This document shows, in pieces, positions 16,489-26,048 of a stretch of DNA of 64,000 nucleotides. The notes under the pieces were generated by a model. It had not been told where the DNA came from. It worked only from the letters and a program-made list of their open reading frames with translations, and searched no databases. This stretch comes from UBA7803 sp036381275 (GTDB lineage: Bacteria > Pseudomonadota > Gammaproteobacteria > Pseudomonadales > Azotimanducaceae). The translations under genes and the position numbers were made by a program. The stretch's first letter is position 1. Every line of letters begins with the position of its first letter. The stretch spans positions 4,934 through 68,933 of the forward strand of contig DASVDC010000017.1 in the NCBI GenBank assembly GCA_036381275.1, written 5' to 3'.

Positions 16489-17414
16489 CGGTGCTCCTTC
16501 GCGTACAGGCTCGCGCCGAGGCGGCGGAGCCGCGTCCGAATGTGGTGGGGTGGGCGTTCCGCCTTGCCGGTGACCAGCAGCCCGCCCGGCCGCAGGCGTT
16601 CCACCCAGTCAGACCAGAGCTCGGCGGCGGCCTCCTCGGTGAGATAGATCGCGAGATTGCGGCAGAGGATCAGATCGAAGGCCCCCTCGACGCCGGTACC
16701 GGCGAACGCATCCTCCCGATGCCAAAGGCACACGTCGCGAAGCCGATCGACGACCTGCACCATCGCGGCAGCGCCGGTCAGCGGGCGCCGCCGCAGCTCC
16801 GGCCGAACGGGCGCGAAGTAGCGCGCCCGCCACGCCGGCGCCAGCGCCTGAATCGCCGATCGGGGAAACACGCCGGCACGGGCGGCATCGATGGCGGCCG
16901 GACGGCAATCGATGCCGTGCAAACGCGAGCCGTCGAGGATACCCGCCTCCGCCATCAGGATCGCGATCGAATAGAGCTCCGATCCGTCGGAGCAGCCGAT
17001 GCTGAGCACGCGCGGCGGACCCGCTCCCCGTCGTAGCGTCCAGACACGCCCCTGCAGCGCATCGAAGACCTCCGGATCGCGGAAGAATTGCGTCACCCCG
17101 ATCATCAGCGCGCCGAGCGCGCGCTCCGATGCCGCCGGGTTCAACCGGACGGCGTGCAGGCCCTCATCGGGCGTCGCCACGCGCAGCGCCCGGAGGCAGG
17201 CGGCCTGGCGCCGGAGGAAGACGCTGGTGCGGTAGCGGTGGGCGGACAGCCCCCAGCGCTGACAAATCGACGCGAACAACGCGGCGCTGGCGGCATCGAC
17301 CGGGGCCGGACCCGCCGGCGGGTCGTCGCCGCCGCGGGCGGGGGCGGCGTCGGGTACCGGACGATCACCCAGGAAGGTGAGGTGCTGAAACCGTTCCGGG
17401 CTCGTCGGCAGCAT
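16485..17414 (-). CDS. CheR-type protein-glutamate methyltransferase
   Basis: 309 residues. After a low-complexity N-terminal stretch (about 1-40), it has a CheR N-terminal helical domain and a SAM-binding domain: VTQFFRDPEVFDAL, RVLSIGCSDGSELYSIAILM (SAM loop), LHGIDCRPAAIDAARAGVF, and FDLILCRNLAIYLTEEAAAE. The family methylates receptor glutamates in chemosensory systems. There is no cheB, cheA or receptor nearby; the partner is the hybrid kinase that overlaps its stop. A role in adapting or modifying that kinase, whose coiled coil is rich in Glu/Gln, is inference. Confidence 0.9.
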   Translation of the reverse strand: MLPTSPERFQHLTFLGDRPVPDAAPARGGDDPPAGPAPVDAASAALFASICQRWGLSAHRYRTSVFLRRQAACLRALRVATPDEGLHAVRLNPAASERALGALMIGVTQFFRDPEVFDALQGRVWTLRRGAGPPRVLSIGCSDGSELYSIAILMAEAGILDGSRLHGIDCRPAAIDAARAGVFPRSAIQALAPAWRARYFAPVRPELRRRPLTGAAAMVQVVDRLRDVCLWHREDAFAGTGVEGAFDLILCRNLAIYLTEEAAAELWSDWVERLRPGGLLVTGKAERPPHHIRTRLRRLGASLYAKEHR

Positions 17415-17494
17415 CGTGAGCGACGCACAGGGTTTGCCTTATTCAAACACACCTCGTGCGGCCGCAGCCACGCCGACGGATCTGCCCGATGCCG

Positions 17495-18691
17495 CTACTG
17501 ACCGACGGCGATGCGTGCGAGGTGCCCCGAGAGCGGTCCGAGGTAGTTGCCGAGCGCGTAGCCGATCAGCGCCATCAGGATCGACACGGGCACCAGGCTC
17601 GGCCGGTGGAACGCCGCGACGATGGGCGCCGAGGCCGCGGCGCCGATGTTCGCCGCGGACGCGATCGCGGCGCTGTGCACGTCCACCCGCATCAGCTTCG
17701 CGCCGAGCACGCAGAACGCGCCGTGGATCGCGATCCAGACGAACGCGCCGAGCAGGAACGCCGGCGCCTGCGCGAAGCCCGCGACGGAAGCGCGTGCGCC
17801 CATGCCGGCGACGAACACGTAGATGAGCGCCGTGCCGAGGCTCGTCGCGCTGGGCAGCCGCGCGACGGGCGTCGCGGACAGCGCCAGCGACACGGTGGTG
17901 ATCAGCAGGATGCGCCAGGTCGACTCCGACAACAGCACTTCGAGCGACGGCGCGGCGACCATCATCCAGTCGAACAGCCGCTGCGCCAGCACCGTGCACA
18001 GCCATGTGACGCCGACGGCCACCGCCAGCAGGTAGAGAAAGTCGCGCATCTCCGGCACGCGCTCCCGATCGAGCGTGGCCGCCGACGCGGAGTCCATCCG
18101 GGCGAGGCGCTCTTCGGAAACGCCGGTCCAGCGGTTGAAGCGCTCGGCGACGTTCTTCGACGCGAGCAGGAGCGGCAGCCAGACCAGGTAGACCACGTTG
18201 TCGGCGAGCACCGCGAGCCCGAACTGCTCCGGCGGCGTGCTGAGCATCTCGGCGGTTGCGGCCATGTTGCCGGTGCCGCCGATCCAGCTCGCCGCCAGCG
18301 CGCCGAACCCGGTCCAGGCGTCCGGTGCCAGCCAGCGATGGACCAGCACGTAGGCGATCACCGCGCCGACCACCACGCCGGCGCTGCCCATCAGCATCAC
18401 CACGACGCCCTTGCCCATGATGCGCACCGCGGAAGCGATGTCCACCTTGATCAGCATCAGCACGATGAACGCCGGCAGCGCGTAGGCGCTGAGCCCCGAG
18501 TAGACGGGCGACGCAGCGGGGATGACCCCGAAGTTGTTCAGGAACACCGGCGTCGCGTAGATGAAGATCAGCGGCGGTACGTACTGGAACAGCTTCCAGC
18601 CGGTGAGCTGCGCGATCAGGAACCAGCCGCCGGCGACGAGGCAGAGCACGGCGAGCACACCGCCCGGCGAGCTGATCAGCGCGTCATCCAT
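17495..18691 (-). CDS. DUF819 family integral membrane protein
   Basis: 398 residues with about ten hydrophobic segments, for example GGVLAVLCLVAGGWFLIAQL, GYALVLVHRW-type helices, and a central AASWIGGTGNMAATAEML motif that is characteristic of DUF819 (YjcL-like). A cytoplasmic loop (SEERLARMDSASAATLDRER) splits the two halves. Function of the family is not established; transport is likely from its architecture. It lies 19 bases downstream of the FimX-like gene on the same strand, so co-transcription is possible. Confidence 0.9.
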   Translation of the reverse strand: MDDALISSPGGVLAVLCLVAGGWFLIAQLTGWKLFQYVPPLIFIYATPVFLNNFGVIPAASPVYSGLSAYALPAFIVLMLIKVDIASAVRIMGKGVVVMLMGSAGVVVGAVIAYVLVHRWLAPDAWTGFGALAASWIGGTGNMAATAEMLSTPPEQFGLAVLADNVVYLVWLPLLLASKNVAERFNRWTGVSEERLARMDSASAATLDRERVPEMRDFLYLLAVAVGVTWLCTVLAQRLFDWMMVAAPSLEVLLSESTWRILLITTVSLALSATPVARLPSATSLGTALIYVFVAGMGARASVAGFAQAPAFLLGAFVWIAIHGAFCVLGAKLMRVDVHSAAIASAANIGAAASAPIVAAFHRPSLVPVSILMALIGYALGNYLGPLSGHLARIAVGQ

Positions 18692-18710
18692 GTGCTCTCG
18701 TTTTCGGGCA

Positions 18711-20321
18711 TCAGCCTCGTCGGTCCCGGGCCGCCACGTGCAGCTCGCGCGTGAGCAGCTCGCGGAATTGTGCCAGGGTCACCGGTGCCGAGAACAGAAA
18801 GCCCTGCACGTCGGTGCAGCCGAAGCGCTCCAGCATCGTGAGCTGGGACGGCCTCTCCACGCCGACGGCCACCACGCGCAGCTCGAATCGCTGACCGAGC
18901 CGGCAGATCTGGGCCACCAGGTCGCGGGCTTCGCGATCGTCCTCCATGCGGCTCACCAGCGCACGGTCGATCTTCAGCGTGTCGGCGGGGCAGCGCAGCA
19001 GCTTCGCCGCGTCGATCAGCGAGCTGCCGAGACCGTCGAGCGCGAAGCGCACGCCCCAGTCGCGCAGCCGGTAGAGCTCCTTGCGGTAGTCGTCGACCAG
19101 CGTGAGCATCGCTTCCTGCGACAGCTCGAGCTCGAGCATCGCCGGGTCGAACCAGCTCTCGGTGCGAAAGCGCGTCACCTGCTCGACGATGGCGCCCTTG
19201 TGGAACTGTTGCGGTGAGACGTTGATACCGAGCACCAGCGGCTCGAGCAGGTGCTCGAACCAGGTCGCTGCCTCCTGACAGGCGCGCTCCAGCACCCAGT
19301 CGCCGATGCGCGCCATCTGCCCGCGCTGCTCGGCGATCGGGATGAAGCGGTTCGGCGCGAGCTCGCCGACCTCCATCCCCTGCCAGCGCAGCAGCACCTC
19401 GGCGCCGGTGATGCGCTTGCCGTCGGCGGCGACCTGCGGCTGCAGCACCAGCGAGAACTCCTCGCGCTCGAGTGCCTGCGGCAACCGCACGCCGAGCTCC
19501 GGCAGCTCGGTCAACCCGGCCGCCCGGTCGCCACCGGCTTCGAGCGCCTGGCGCATCGCCCGCCAGGCCTGTGACCAGAGCCGCTCGGTATCGCCGTACA
19601 TCGCCTGGAACGCATGGCCGACGCTGACCGTCAGGTGCAGCTCGCCGCCGCGGAAACGCACCGGCGACCGCGCGAGCGTCACCACCGCGTCCGCCGCGCG
19701 GGCCACCGTCGGTTCGTCCACGTCGGGCAGCGCGACCACGAAGCACGCCGCGTCGAAGAAGCCGAGCACGCCGTTGGCGGGCACCGCCATACGGATGTGG
19801 CTCGCCATCGCCGCGAGCAGGTCGGTCTTGCTGACCGGGTCGAGGCTGTCGTAGAGGTGGCCGGCGTGGTCGATCTGCACCACCAGCAGGCCGAGCGGCC
19901 GTCCTTTGCAGCGGGCAATCGAGCGGAACAGCTCCTCGTGACGCGGCAGGCTGGTGATCGGCTCGGTGCGTTCGAGCTCCGCGAAGCGGTCACGCAGGCG
20001 CTTGGCGTTGACGCAGGTCTTCAGCGCGTGCAGCAGCTCGTCGTCGGACTGGTCCGGGTCCACCTGGCTGTAGCCGGCGTCGTCCGCGAGGTCCAGCGGC
20101 ACCTCGGTCAGCAGCACCGCGGCGCCGGTCAGGTAACGGCGCTGTTCGAGCGCGCCCCAGTCGTCGAACAGCAGCAGGTCCGGCGCGGGGCTCAGCGCCG
20201 CGAGGATGCGGTCGAGCCCGAGGGTGTCGCTGCACAGCCAGCAGCGCCAGCCGGCCGCGGCAGCGAGCAGGGACAGGCGTTCGCGCAGGACGGAGTCGTG
20301 GATCACGCCGGTGACGTTCAT
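18711..20321 (-). CDS. FimX-like c-di-GMP receptor with degenerate GGDEF and EAL domains
   Basis: 536 residues: a receiver-like N-terminal domain (about 1-110, LLLFDDWG in place of the phospho-Asp pocket), a decayed GGDEF domain (about 120-270, with GFFDAACFVV where GGDEF should be), and an EAL-fold domain (about 275-530). The EAL signature reads GAEVLLRW (EVL, Glu308), LELSQEAM in place of LELTES, ALDGLG in place of ALDDFG (second Asp lost), and VGVE in place of EGVE. LKIDRALV and NVSPQQF remain. Losing several metal ligands argues against phosphodiesterase activity, and EVL is what FimX carries. So it is probably a c-di-GMP sensor, for example for type IV pili; no pilus genes are in the window. 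Confidence 0.88.
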   Translation of the reverse strand: MNVTGVIHDSVLRERLSLLAAAAGWRCWLCSDTLGLDRILAALSPAPDLLLFDDWGALEQRRYLTGAAVLLTEVPLDLADDAGYSQVDPDQSDDELLHALKTCVNAKRLRDRFAELERTEPITSLPRHEELFRSIARCKGRPLGLLVVQIDHAGHLYDSLDPVSKTDLLAAMASHIRMAVPANGVLGFFDAACFVVALPDVDEPTVARAADAVVTLARSPVRFRGGELHLTVSVGHAFQAMYGDTERLWSQAWRAMRQALEAGGDRAAGLTELPELGVRLPQALEREEFSLVLQPQVAADGKRITGAEVLLRWQGMEVGELAPNRFIPIAEQRGQMARIGDWVLERACQEAATWFEHLLEPLVLGINVSPQQFHKGAIVEQVTRFRTESWFDPAMLELELSQEAMLTLVDDYRKELYRLRDWGVRFALDGLGSSLIDAAKLLRCPADTLKIDRALVSRMEDDREARDLVAQICRLGQRFELRVVAVGVERPSQLTMLERFGCTDVQGFLFSAPVTLAQFRELLTRELHVAARDRRG

Positions 20322-20371
20322 GAGCTAAGTGTAGTTCTCCGGCGGCTCTGCAGGCTGTGGGCGACCCGACA

Positions 20372-20431
20372 TGTGGGAGCGGCCTCCGGCCGCGAATGCA
20401 AGGAAGTTCGCGGCCGGAGGCCGCTCCCACA
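20372..20431. repeat. REP-like palindromic repeat, copy 2 (complete)
   Basis: Perfect 25-base inverted arms at 20372-20396 and 20407-20431 with a 10-base spacer. It lies between the FimX-like gene start and the lhr stop (both on the minus strand) and could act as a hairpin protecting or ending the lhr transcript. Confidence 0.93.
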
Positions 20432-20433
20432 GG

Positions 20434-23400
20434 TCACGCGCGCTCGAGGTAGCTGCCGCGGTGGTCGCTGACCAGCCGGCCGACCGTCTCGAGCGCTGGG
20501 CGGTACGGGCTCGTGGACGGCGGTTCGCCGTTGATGGTCTCGACTTCGAGGCGCCGCTCCCGCTCGAGCAGGAACACGAGCGGTGCCAGCACGCCGTCGC
20601 GGTCGCAGGCCGCCGGCTCGACGTGGAAGGTCAGCCGGCGGCCCATGTTCTCCGCGACGAGCGCGAGCCGGCCGTCCAGGAACGCGAGGTAGTTCTGCGG
20701 GCGCCGCTGGGGCAGCTCCGGCCAGTCGAGACCGAGCCCGCACGGCGAGATCGGATCCAGCGCGTTGCACCAGAAGTGGCGCGGCGCGGGCCGTTCGCTC
20801 TGCAGCAGCGTCAGCGCCGCCGGCGGCGCGAACTGCGGGCCGGAGAGCCCTGCGAAGAAGTACCCGGCCACTAACTCGCCGGCCAGCTCCATCACCCGCA
20901 GCGCGCGGAACAGCCGGCTCCAGCGCAGCGTGCCGCCTTCGCGGTTCGCGAGCTCGCGGCAGGCCAGCCCGTAGCGGTCGAGCAGCAGCCGCACCCGTTC
21001 CTTGGCGTCTTCGAGCTCGAGCAATGCGTCGCGCTCGGCGGCCGCCGCCGGGAGCAGGAACCAGGCACCGCCCCAGGCTTCCCCGAACCCCGCCCGTGCG
21101 CGGCGGAGCATCCGGCGGTGACCCGGCCGGCCGACGGTGCGGGGGCGCGCCGGCTCGAGGCTCCCCAGGCGGAAGCTCCGTCGGACGCCCTGGCGCAGCG
21201 GCGCGAGCGAGTCCGCGCTGACCACACCGTCCCAGACCGCCTGCCACCAGCGCTCGTTGAACGCGGCGAGCGGGTCGGATTGCCGGTCCGCGAGCTGCAG
21301 GAACGGATAGCGCGCGCTCGGATCGGCGAACAGCGACGCGAGCGCCGGGTCGGCCGCGGGCGGCGCCTCCTGGAGCAGCTCCAGGTCCTCGGGATAACCG
21401 AGCCGGACCCGTTCGCGGCCGACGCCCTGCCAGAGCCAGCCGAGCTCTTCGAGCGTCCGGTCGAGCTCGTGATCGTCCGCGTTCGGCCGCCGCGCGGCGG
21501 GCAGATCGTGCAGCCAGACGCCGACCGGAGCTTCGTAGCCGCGCAGCGCCTCGAGCGCCGCATCGAGCTCGAGTCCGTCGCTGCCGATGCCCTGCCAGGC
21601 AGCGACGAAGCCGGGGAGCTCGTCGGCCGCGCGCGCCTCGATCTGCGGGCGGCGCAGGCTCCGCTGCAGACGCAGGAGCGCCTCGAAGTTGTCCGCGTCG
21701 CAGTAGTAGGTCGCCTCGTCGCCGGCGAGCAGCGCGCCGCGGACCAGCGCTTCGTCGTCGTCGAGCAGCCCTTCCGGCACCCGCGGCAGCAGCTCGCGGA
21801 TGCGCTGCCCCCGGAGCGGGCCGTAGAACGAAAGCATCTCGAGCGCGAGCTGCTCGGCGCTGCGCGGATCGGCGACCTCGGGCACCGGGCCGTCGAAGAC
21901 CGCGCCCGCCGCGAGGCCGCTGCCCGTCAGCGCGCCGAGCAGCTCCCGGTGCACGAGCCACGACCGGTCGCCGAGCGCGAGGCGGGCGAGGTCCGGGTGC
22001 GCGAGCTCGGGCGGCGCTTCCGCCTCCGGCAGCAGCACCCGCTCCTTGATCCACTCCGCCCACTCGTCCGGCGACTCCGGCGCGTAGCCGGGCGCGGTGC
22101 GCTGCCGCTTCGCTTCGAACGCCGCCAGCGTCGCGGGCTCGATACGCGGCCGGAGCGCCTCGTCGTGGACGGCGCTCTTGATCAGCTCGTCCGACAGCGC
22201 GCTCATGCCGCGCTGCTCCGGTTCGTCGGTCGCGTACATGTAGCGGTTGATCTGGCCGAACGACAGGTTCGCCGCGAACGGGCTCGGCGCGTCGGTGACG
22301 CGCAGCGACACCGTGGTGGAGCCGTCGGCGAGGCCGGCCAGGCACTCCTGCAGCGCCGGCAGATCGAACTCGTCGGCGAGGCAGGTGCGCCAGGTCTCGA
22401 GCAGCACCGGAAAGTCCGGCAGCTCGCGCACCGCGCCGAGCAGCTTCTTCGCCTGCAGCCGGCTCATCCAGAGCGGCTGACGGGCGTTGAAGCGCTGACG
22501 GGTGAGGAGCAGCGCCCGGCCCGCCGCTTCGCGGAAGCGCGCGCCGAAGAACCCCGACGACTCGAGTGAGGCGCGCAGCAGCGGCTCGAGGTTGCCGACG
22601 CCGACGAGCCCGAGCAGCTCCTCGGGATCGAGCGGCTCGCGGGTCTGCACCGCGACCGCGTCGTCGTCCACGTAGAGCTCCGGCACGGTGCCCCGGCGCT
22701 CGAGCGCCGCCGCCAGCGCGAGCGCCCACGGCCGATTGACCCGCCGCCCCCAGCCGGTGTGGAACACGATCTGCTCGACGTGGTCGGGGCCGCGGTAGCC
22801 GCCGGGGCCGGTCAGGATCCGTTCGACCAGCAGGTGGCGGCGGTGCGGCAGCGGCGCATCGACCGCTTCGCGCTGGCGCGTGAGGTAAGCGACGAGCTCC
22901 TCCGACGCGACCGCATCGAAGCCGCGTCCCGCGGTCAGCTCCGCCTCGAGTGCGTCCCGCTGGCCGGCGGCGAGCCGGCGCTCGGCCTGCTCGAGAAAGT
23001 CGAGGATCCGCCGCGAATAGTGGAAACTGCGGCCCCGGCCGTCGGCGCGCCAGAACGGTGCCGCCAGCGAGCCGCTCGGGGCCGGCCGGACCACCACGTC
23101 GTTGTGGGTGATCCGGTGGATCTGCCAGTTCTGCGTGCCGAGGGAGAACACGTCGCCGACCCGCGCCTCCCAGACGTATTCCTCGTCGAGCTCGCCGATC
23201 ACCGTGCCGGTCTCGATGTGCCGGATCTGGTAGTAGCCGCGGTCCGGGATCACGCCGCCGGATGCGTACATCGCGAGCACCGCGCCGTGCTGCGCCTGCA
23301 CGACGCTCCGGATGCGGTCGTAGCTGATCCGGGCCGCGAGCTCCCGCACCCGGGTGCCGGCGTAGCGGCCGGCCAGCATCTCGAGCACCAGATCGAAGTG

Positions 23401-24747
23401 CGCGCGGGGCAACGCGTGGTACGGACCGCTGCGGCGCAGCAGCGCGTACAGCCGGTCGGTGGACCAGGGCTCGGTCGCGGTGGTCGACACCACGATCTGG
23501 CACAGCACGTCGAGCGGGTTCTCGAGCGGCTGGAGCGGCTCGATGTCCCGCTCCTCGACCGCGTCGGCGAGGGCCGCGGCGGCGACGAAGTCGGCCGCGA
23601 ACGCGGGAAACAGCGAGCCGCGGCTCTCCTCGCCGACCCGGTGCCCGGCCCGGCCGATGCGCTGCAGCGTCGCGGCGACGCTCGGCGGCGACTGCACCAT
23701 CACCACCTCGTCGAGCTCGCCGATGTCGATGCCCATCTCGAGCGAGCTGGTCGCGACGATGGCCTTCAGCTCGCCGCGCTTGAGCCGTCCTTCCACCTCG
23801 AGGCGGATCTCGCGCGACAGCGAGCCGTGATGCGCGTACGCGAGCGGCTCGGGCTGGTCGCGGTTGATGGCGGCCGCGATCCGCTCGGCGAGGCGCCGGC
23901 TGTTCGTGAAGAACAGCGTCGCGCGGTTCGCGGCGATGATCTCGCGGAAGCGCTCGCCCATCGCATCCCAGATCTTGGTGCCGCTGTCGACCGCCCGGCG
24001 CGCCGCTTCCGGGAAGCACACCCGCAGCGAGATCGCCTTCGTGCCGCCGCCCTCGAGGATCCGTATCGGGCGCGGCCGGCCGGCGTCGTCGTAGCCGGCG
24101 ACGTGCGCGGCGATCGCGTCGAGCGGGCGTACCGTCGCGGACAGCGCGATGCGCTGAACCTCGCCCGCCAGCTCGACGATCCGCTCGAGCGCGGTGAGCA
24201 CCAGCGTGCCGCGGCGGTTGTCGGCGAGCGCGTGCACCTCGTCGACGATCACCGTCCGGACCGTCGCGAGCGCATGGCGGCCGCGGGTGGTGGTGAGCAG
24301 CAGCGCGAGGCTCTCGGGCGTGGTGATCAGGATCTCGGGCGGCCGGCGCAGCATCCGCTGCCGCTCGCTCTGCGGGGTGTCGCCCGAGCGGGTCTGCACG
24401 CGCACGCCCGACAGCACGCCGCGCGCCTCGAGCTCGCCGAGCGGGCCGAGCAGGTTCTGGCGGATGTCGTTGTTCAGCGCCTTCAGCGGCGAGACGTACA
24501 CGACCCGTGTCGCGCCGGTGCGCCAGCGCCCGGCGGCGAACTGATTCAGCGCCCAGAGGAACGCCGTCAGGGTCTTGCCGCTGCCGGTGGGGGCGGTGGC
24601 GAGCACGTGCTCGCCGGCCGCGATCGACGGCCAGGCCTGGGCCTGGATGTCCGTCGGCTCACCGAGGCTCTCGATGAACCAGCGGCGGATGCCGTCCTCG
24701 AACGGCGCGAGCGCATCGACGTCTCCCGGCGGCGGTTTTCGGCCCAT
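20434..24747 (-). CDS. lhr: Lhr-type long DEAD/DEAH-box helicase
   Basis: 1437 residues from the ATG at 24747. An earlier in-frame ATG (24777) would add NRDREIAPT, which is just a translated dispersed repeat, so the later start is preferred. Helicase motifs: Q-motif IQAQAWPSI, Walker A TAPTGSGKTLTAF, VIVDEVHALADNRRG, LSATVRPLD, TSSLEMGIDIGELDEVVMVQ, and QRIGRAGHRVGEE. It continues with the winged-helix and long C-terminal regions of full-length Lhr (E. coli Lhr is about 1540 residues). Lhr unwinds DNA and RNA:DNA and acts in repair. No nuclease partner adjoins it. Divergent from the CoA transferase at 24819. Confidence 0.92.
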   Translation of the reverse strand: MGRKPPPGDVDALAPFEDGIRRWFIESLGEPTDIQAQAWPSIAAGEHVLATAPTGSGKTLTAFLWALNQFAAGRWRTGATRVVYVSPLKALNNDIRQNLLGPLGELEARGVLSGVRVQTRSGDTPQSERQRMLRRPPEILITTPESLALLLTTTRGRHALATVRTVIVDEVHALADNRRGTLVLTALERIVELAGEVQRIALSATVRPLDAIAAHVAGYDDAGRPRPIRILEGGGTKAISLRVCFPEAARRAVDSGTKIWDAMGERFREIIAANRATLFFTNSRRLAERIAAAINRDQPEPLAYAHHGSLSREIRLEVEGRLKRGELKAIVATSSLEMGIDIGELDEVVMVQSPPSVAATLQRIGRAGHRVGEESRGSLFPAFAADFVAAAALADAVEERDIEPLQPLENPLDVLCQIVVSTTATEPWSTDRLYALLRRSGPYHALPRAHFDLVLEMLAGRYAGTRVRELAARISYDRIRSVVQAQHGAVLAMYASGGVIPDRGYYQIRHIETGTVIGELDEEYVWEARVGDVFSLGTQNWQIHRITHNDVVVRPAPSGSLAAPFWRADGRGRSFHYSRRILDFLEQAERRLAAGQRDALEAELTAGRGFDAVASEELVAYLTRQREAVDAPLPHRRHLLVERILTGPGGYRGPDHVEQIVFHTGWGRRVNRPWALALAAALERRGTVPELYVDDDAVAVQTREPLDPEELLGLVGVGNLEPLLRASLESSGFFGARFREAAGRALLLTRQRFNARQPLWMSRLQAKKLLGAVRELPDFPVLLETWRTCLADEFDLPALQECLAGLADGSTTVSLRVTDAPSPFAANLSFGQINRYMYATDEPEQRGMSALSDELIKSAVHDEALRPRIEPATLAAFEAKRQRTAPGYAPESPDEWAEWIKERVLLPEAEAPPELAHPDLARLALGDRSWLVHRELLGALTGSGLAAGAVFDGPVPEVADPRSAEQLALEMLSFYGPLRGQRIRELLPRVPEGLLDDDEALVRGALLAGDEATYYCDADNFEALLRLQRSLRRPQIEARAADELPGFVAAWQGIGSDGLELDAALEALRGYEAPVGVWLHDLPAARRPNADDHELDRTLEELGWLWQGVGRERVRLGYPEDLELLQEAPPAADPALASLFADPSARYPFLQLADRQSDPLAAFNERWWQAVWDGVVSADSLAPLRQGVRRSFRLGSLEPARPRTVGRPGHRRMLRRARAGFGEAWGGAWFLLPAAAAERDALLELEDAKERVRLLLDRYGLACRELANREGGTLRWSRLFRALRVMELAGELVAGYFFAGLSGPQFAPPAALTLLQSERPAPRHFWCNALDPISPCGLGLDWPELPQRRPQNYLAFLDGRLALVAENMGRRLTFHVEPAACDRDGVLAPLVFLLERERRLEVETINGEPPSTSPYRPALETVGRLVSDHRGSYLERA

Positions 24748-24748
24748 C

Positions 24749-24771
24749 GTAGGAGCGATCTCCCGATCGCG
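24749..24771. repeat. second dispersed-repeat type (GGAGCGATCTCCCGATCGCG) before lhr
   Basis: GTAGGAGCGATCTCCCGATC followed by GCG lies immediately upstream of the preferred lhr start. It contains the self-complementary GGAGCGATCTCC-like and GCGATCTCCCGATCGC segments. Similar sequence appears in the 3' end of the ycaQ-like gene (41972-41997). Confidence 0.6.
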
Positions 24772-24818
24772 GTTCATGCCCGTAGAATGGTACCCCCTCA
24801 CCGCGCCGGGAGCCCCCG

Positions 24819-26048
24819 TTGACCGACATCGTCGACCTGCTCGAACCCGGCCAGCGCATCTTCGTCGCCGGCAGCAGCAACGAGCCCACCGGGCTGCTCG
24901 AGCAGCTCGGCCGGGAAGCGCTGCCGGAACGGCTGCACTTCGTGCAGTTTCCGCTCGCCGGCTACAACCGCATCGACTTCACCCGGTACGCGCCGGAGGC
25001 GGAGCTGACTACGTTCTTCATGACGCCGAACCTGAAGGACGCGGTGCCGGAGCGGCTGCACTTCCTGCCGATGCAGATGCGGCGCGTCTACGACTACGTC
25101 GCCGAGAACACGGATGTGGTGCTGCTGCAGGTGGCGCGCGGCGCGGACGGGCGCCTCCGGCTCGGGCCGAACGTCGACTTCCTCGGGGCGGCGCTCGGCG
25201 CGGCGAAGGTCGTGATCGCGGAGCTGAACACCGCGTTCACGGCGCCGGCGGGCTGTCCGCCGATCGACGAGGCCCGCATCGACCGGCTGATCACCACGAA
25301 TCGGCCGCTCTACGAGATGGCGCCGCCCGAGCTCGACGACACCGCGCAGGCGATCGGTGCGCTGGTGGCCGCCGAGATCCGCGACGGCGACTGCATCCAG
25401 ACCGGCATCGGCGCGATCCCGGCGGCGATCCTCGCGCGCCTCGGCGACAAGTCGGACCTCGGCCTGCACGGCGGGCTGATCGACGACGGCGGCATGGCGC
25501 TGATCGAGCGCGGCAACGTCACCGGCGCGCGCAAGGCGATCGACACCGGCCGGCACGTCACCGGCATGGCGCTCGGCTCCCACCGGCTGCTCGACTGGCT
25601 CGCGGAGCGCCCGGACGTCGTGTTCCGCGGTGCGGATTACACCCACGAGGTCAGCGTGATCGGCCGGATCGCGAACTTCGTCTCGGTAAACTCGGCGGTG
25701 GAGGTGGACCTGACCGGACAGGTCAATGCCGAGATGGCGGGTGGGCGGCAGATCTCGGGGACCGGCGGCTCGGTGGATTTCATGCGCGCCGCGCGGGTCT
25801 CGCCCGGCGGCCGTTCGATCATCGCGATGACGGCGACCGCCCGGGGCGGCTCCGTCTCGCGGATCGTGCCGCGGGTCGAGATGGTCACGGCGCTGCGCAC
25901 GGACGTCGATCTGGTGATCACCGAGTACGGTGTGGCGCGGCTGCGCGATGCGCCGCTCTCGCGCCGGGCCGAGGCGCTGATCGAGATCGCCGCGCCGCCG
26001 TTCCGCGACGAGCTGCGCGCCGCCGCGCGGACCGCGGCGCGGGTCTGA
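24819..26048 (+). CDS. acetyl-CoA hydrolase/transferase family protein (4-hydroxybutyrate CoA-transferase type)
   Basis: 409 residues from a TTG; GGGAG lies 6 bases upstream and no ATG fits. Family features: GDCIQTGIGAIPAAILARLG, the second-domain EVDLTGQVNAEMAGGRQISG with catalytic-glutamate segment SVNSAVEVDL, GTGGSVDFMRAARVS, GGRSIIAMTATARGGSVSRI and ITEYGVARLRDAPLSRRAEA. Moves CoA between acyl groups through a glutamyl-CoA intermediate. Divergent from lhr; its stop abuts the WYL regulator stop with no gap. Confidence 0.92.
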   Translation: MTDIVDLLEPGQRIFVAGSSNEPTGLLEQLGREALPERLHFVQFPLAGYNRIDFTRYAPEAELTTFFMTPNLKDAVPERLHFLPMQMRRVYDYVAENTDVVLLQVARGADGRLRLGPNVDFLGAALGAAKVVIAELNTAFTAPAGCPPIDEARIDRLITTNRPLYEMAPPELDDTAQAIGALVAAEIRDGDCIQTGIGAIPAAILARLGDKSDLGLHGGLIDDGGMALIERGNVTGARKAIDTGRHVTGMALGSHRLLDWLAERPDVVFRGADYTHEVSVIGRIANFVSVNSAVEVDLTGQVNAEMAGGRQISGTGGSVDFMRAARVSPGGRSIIAMTATARGGSVSRIVPRVEMVTALRTDVDLVITEYGVARLRDAPLSRRAEALIEIAAPPFRDELRAAARTAARV

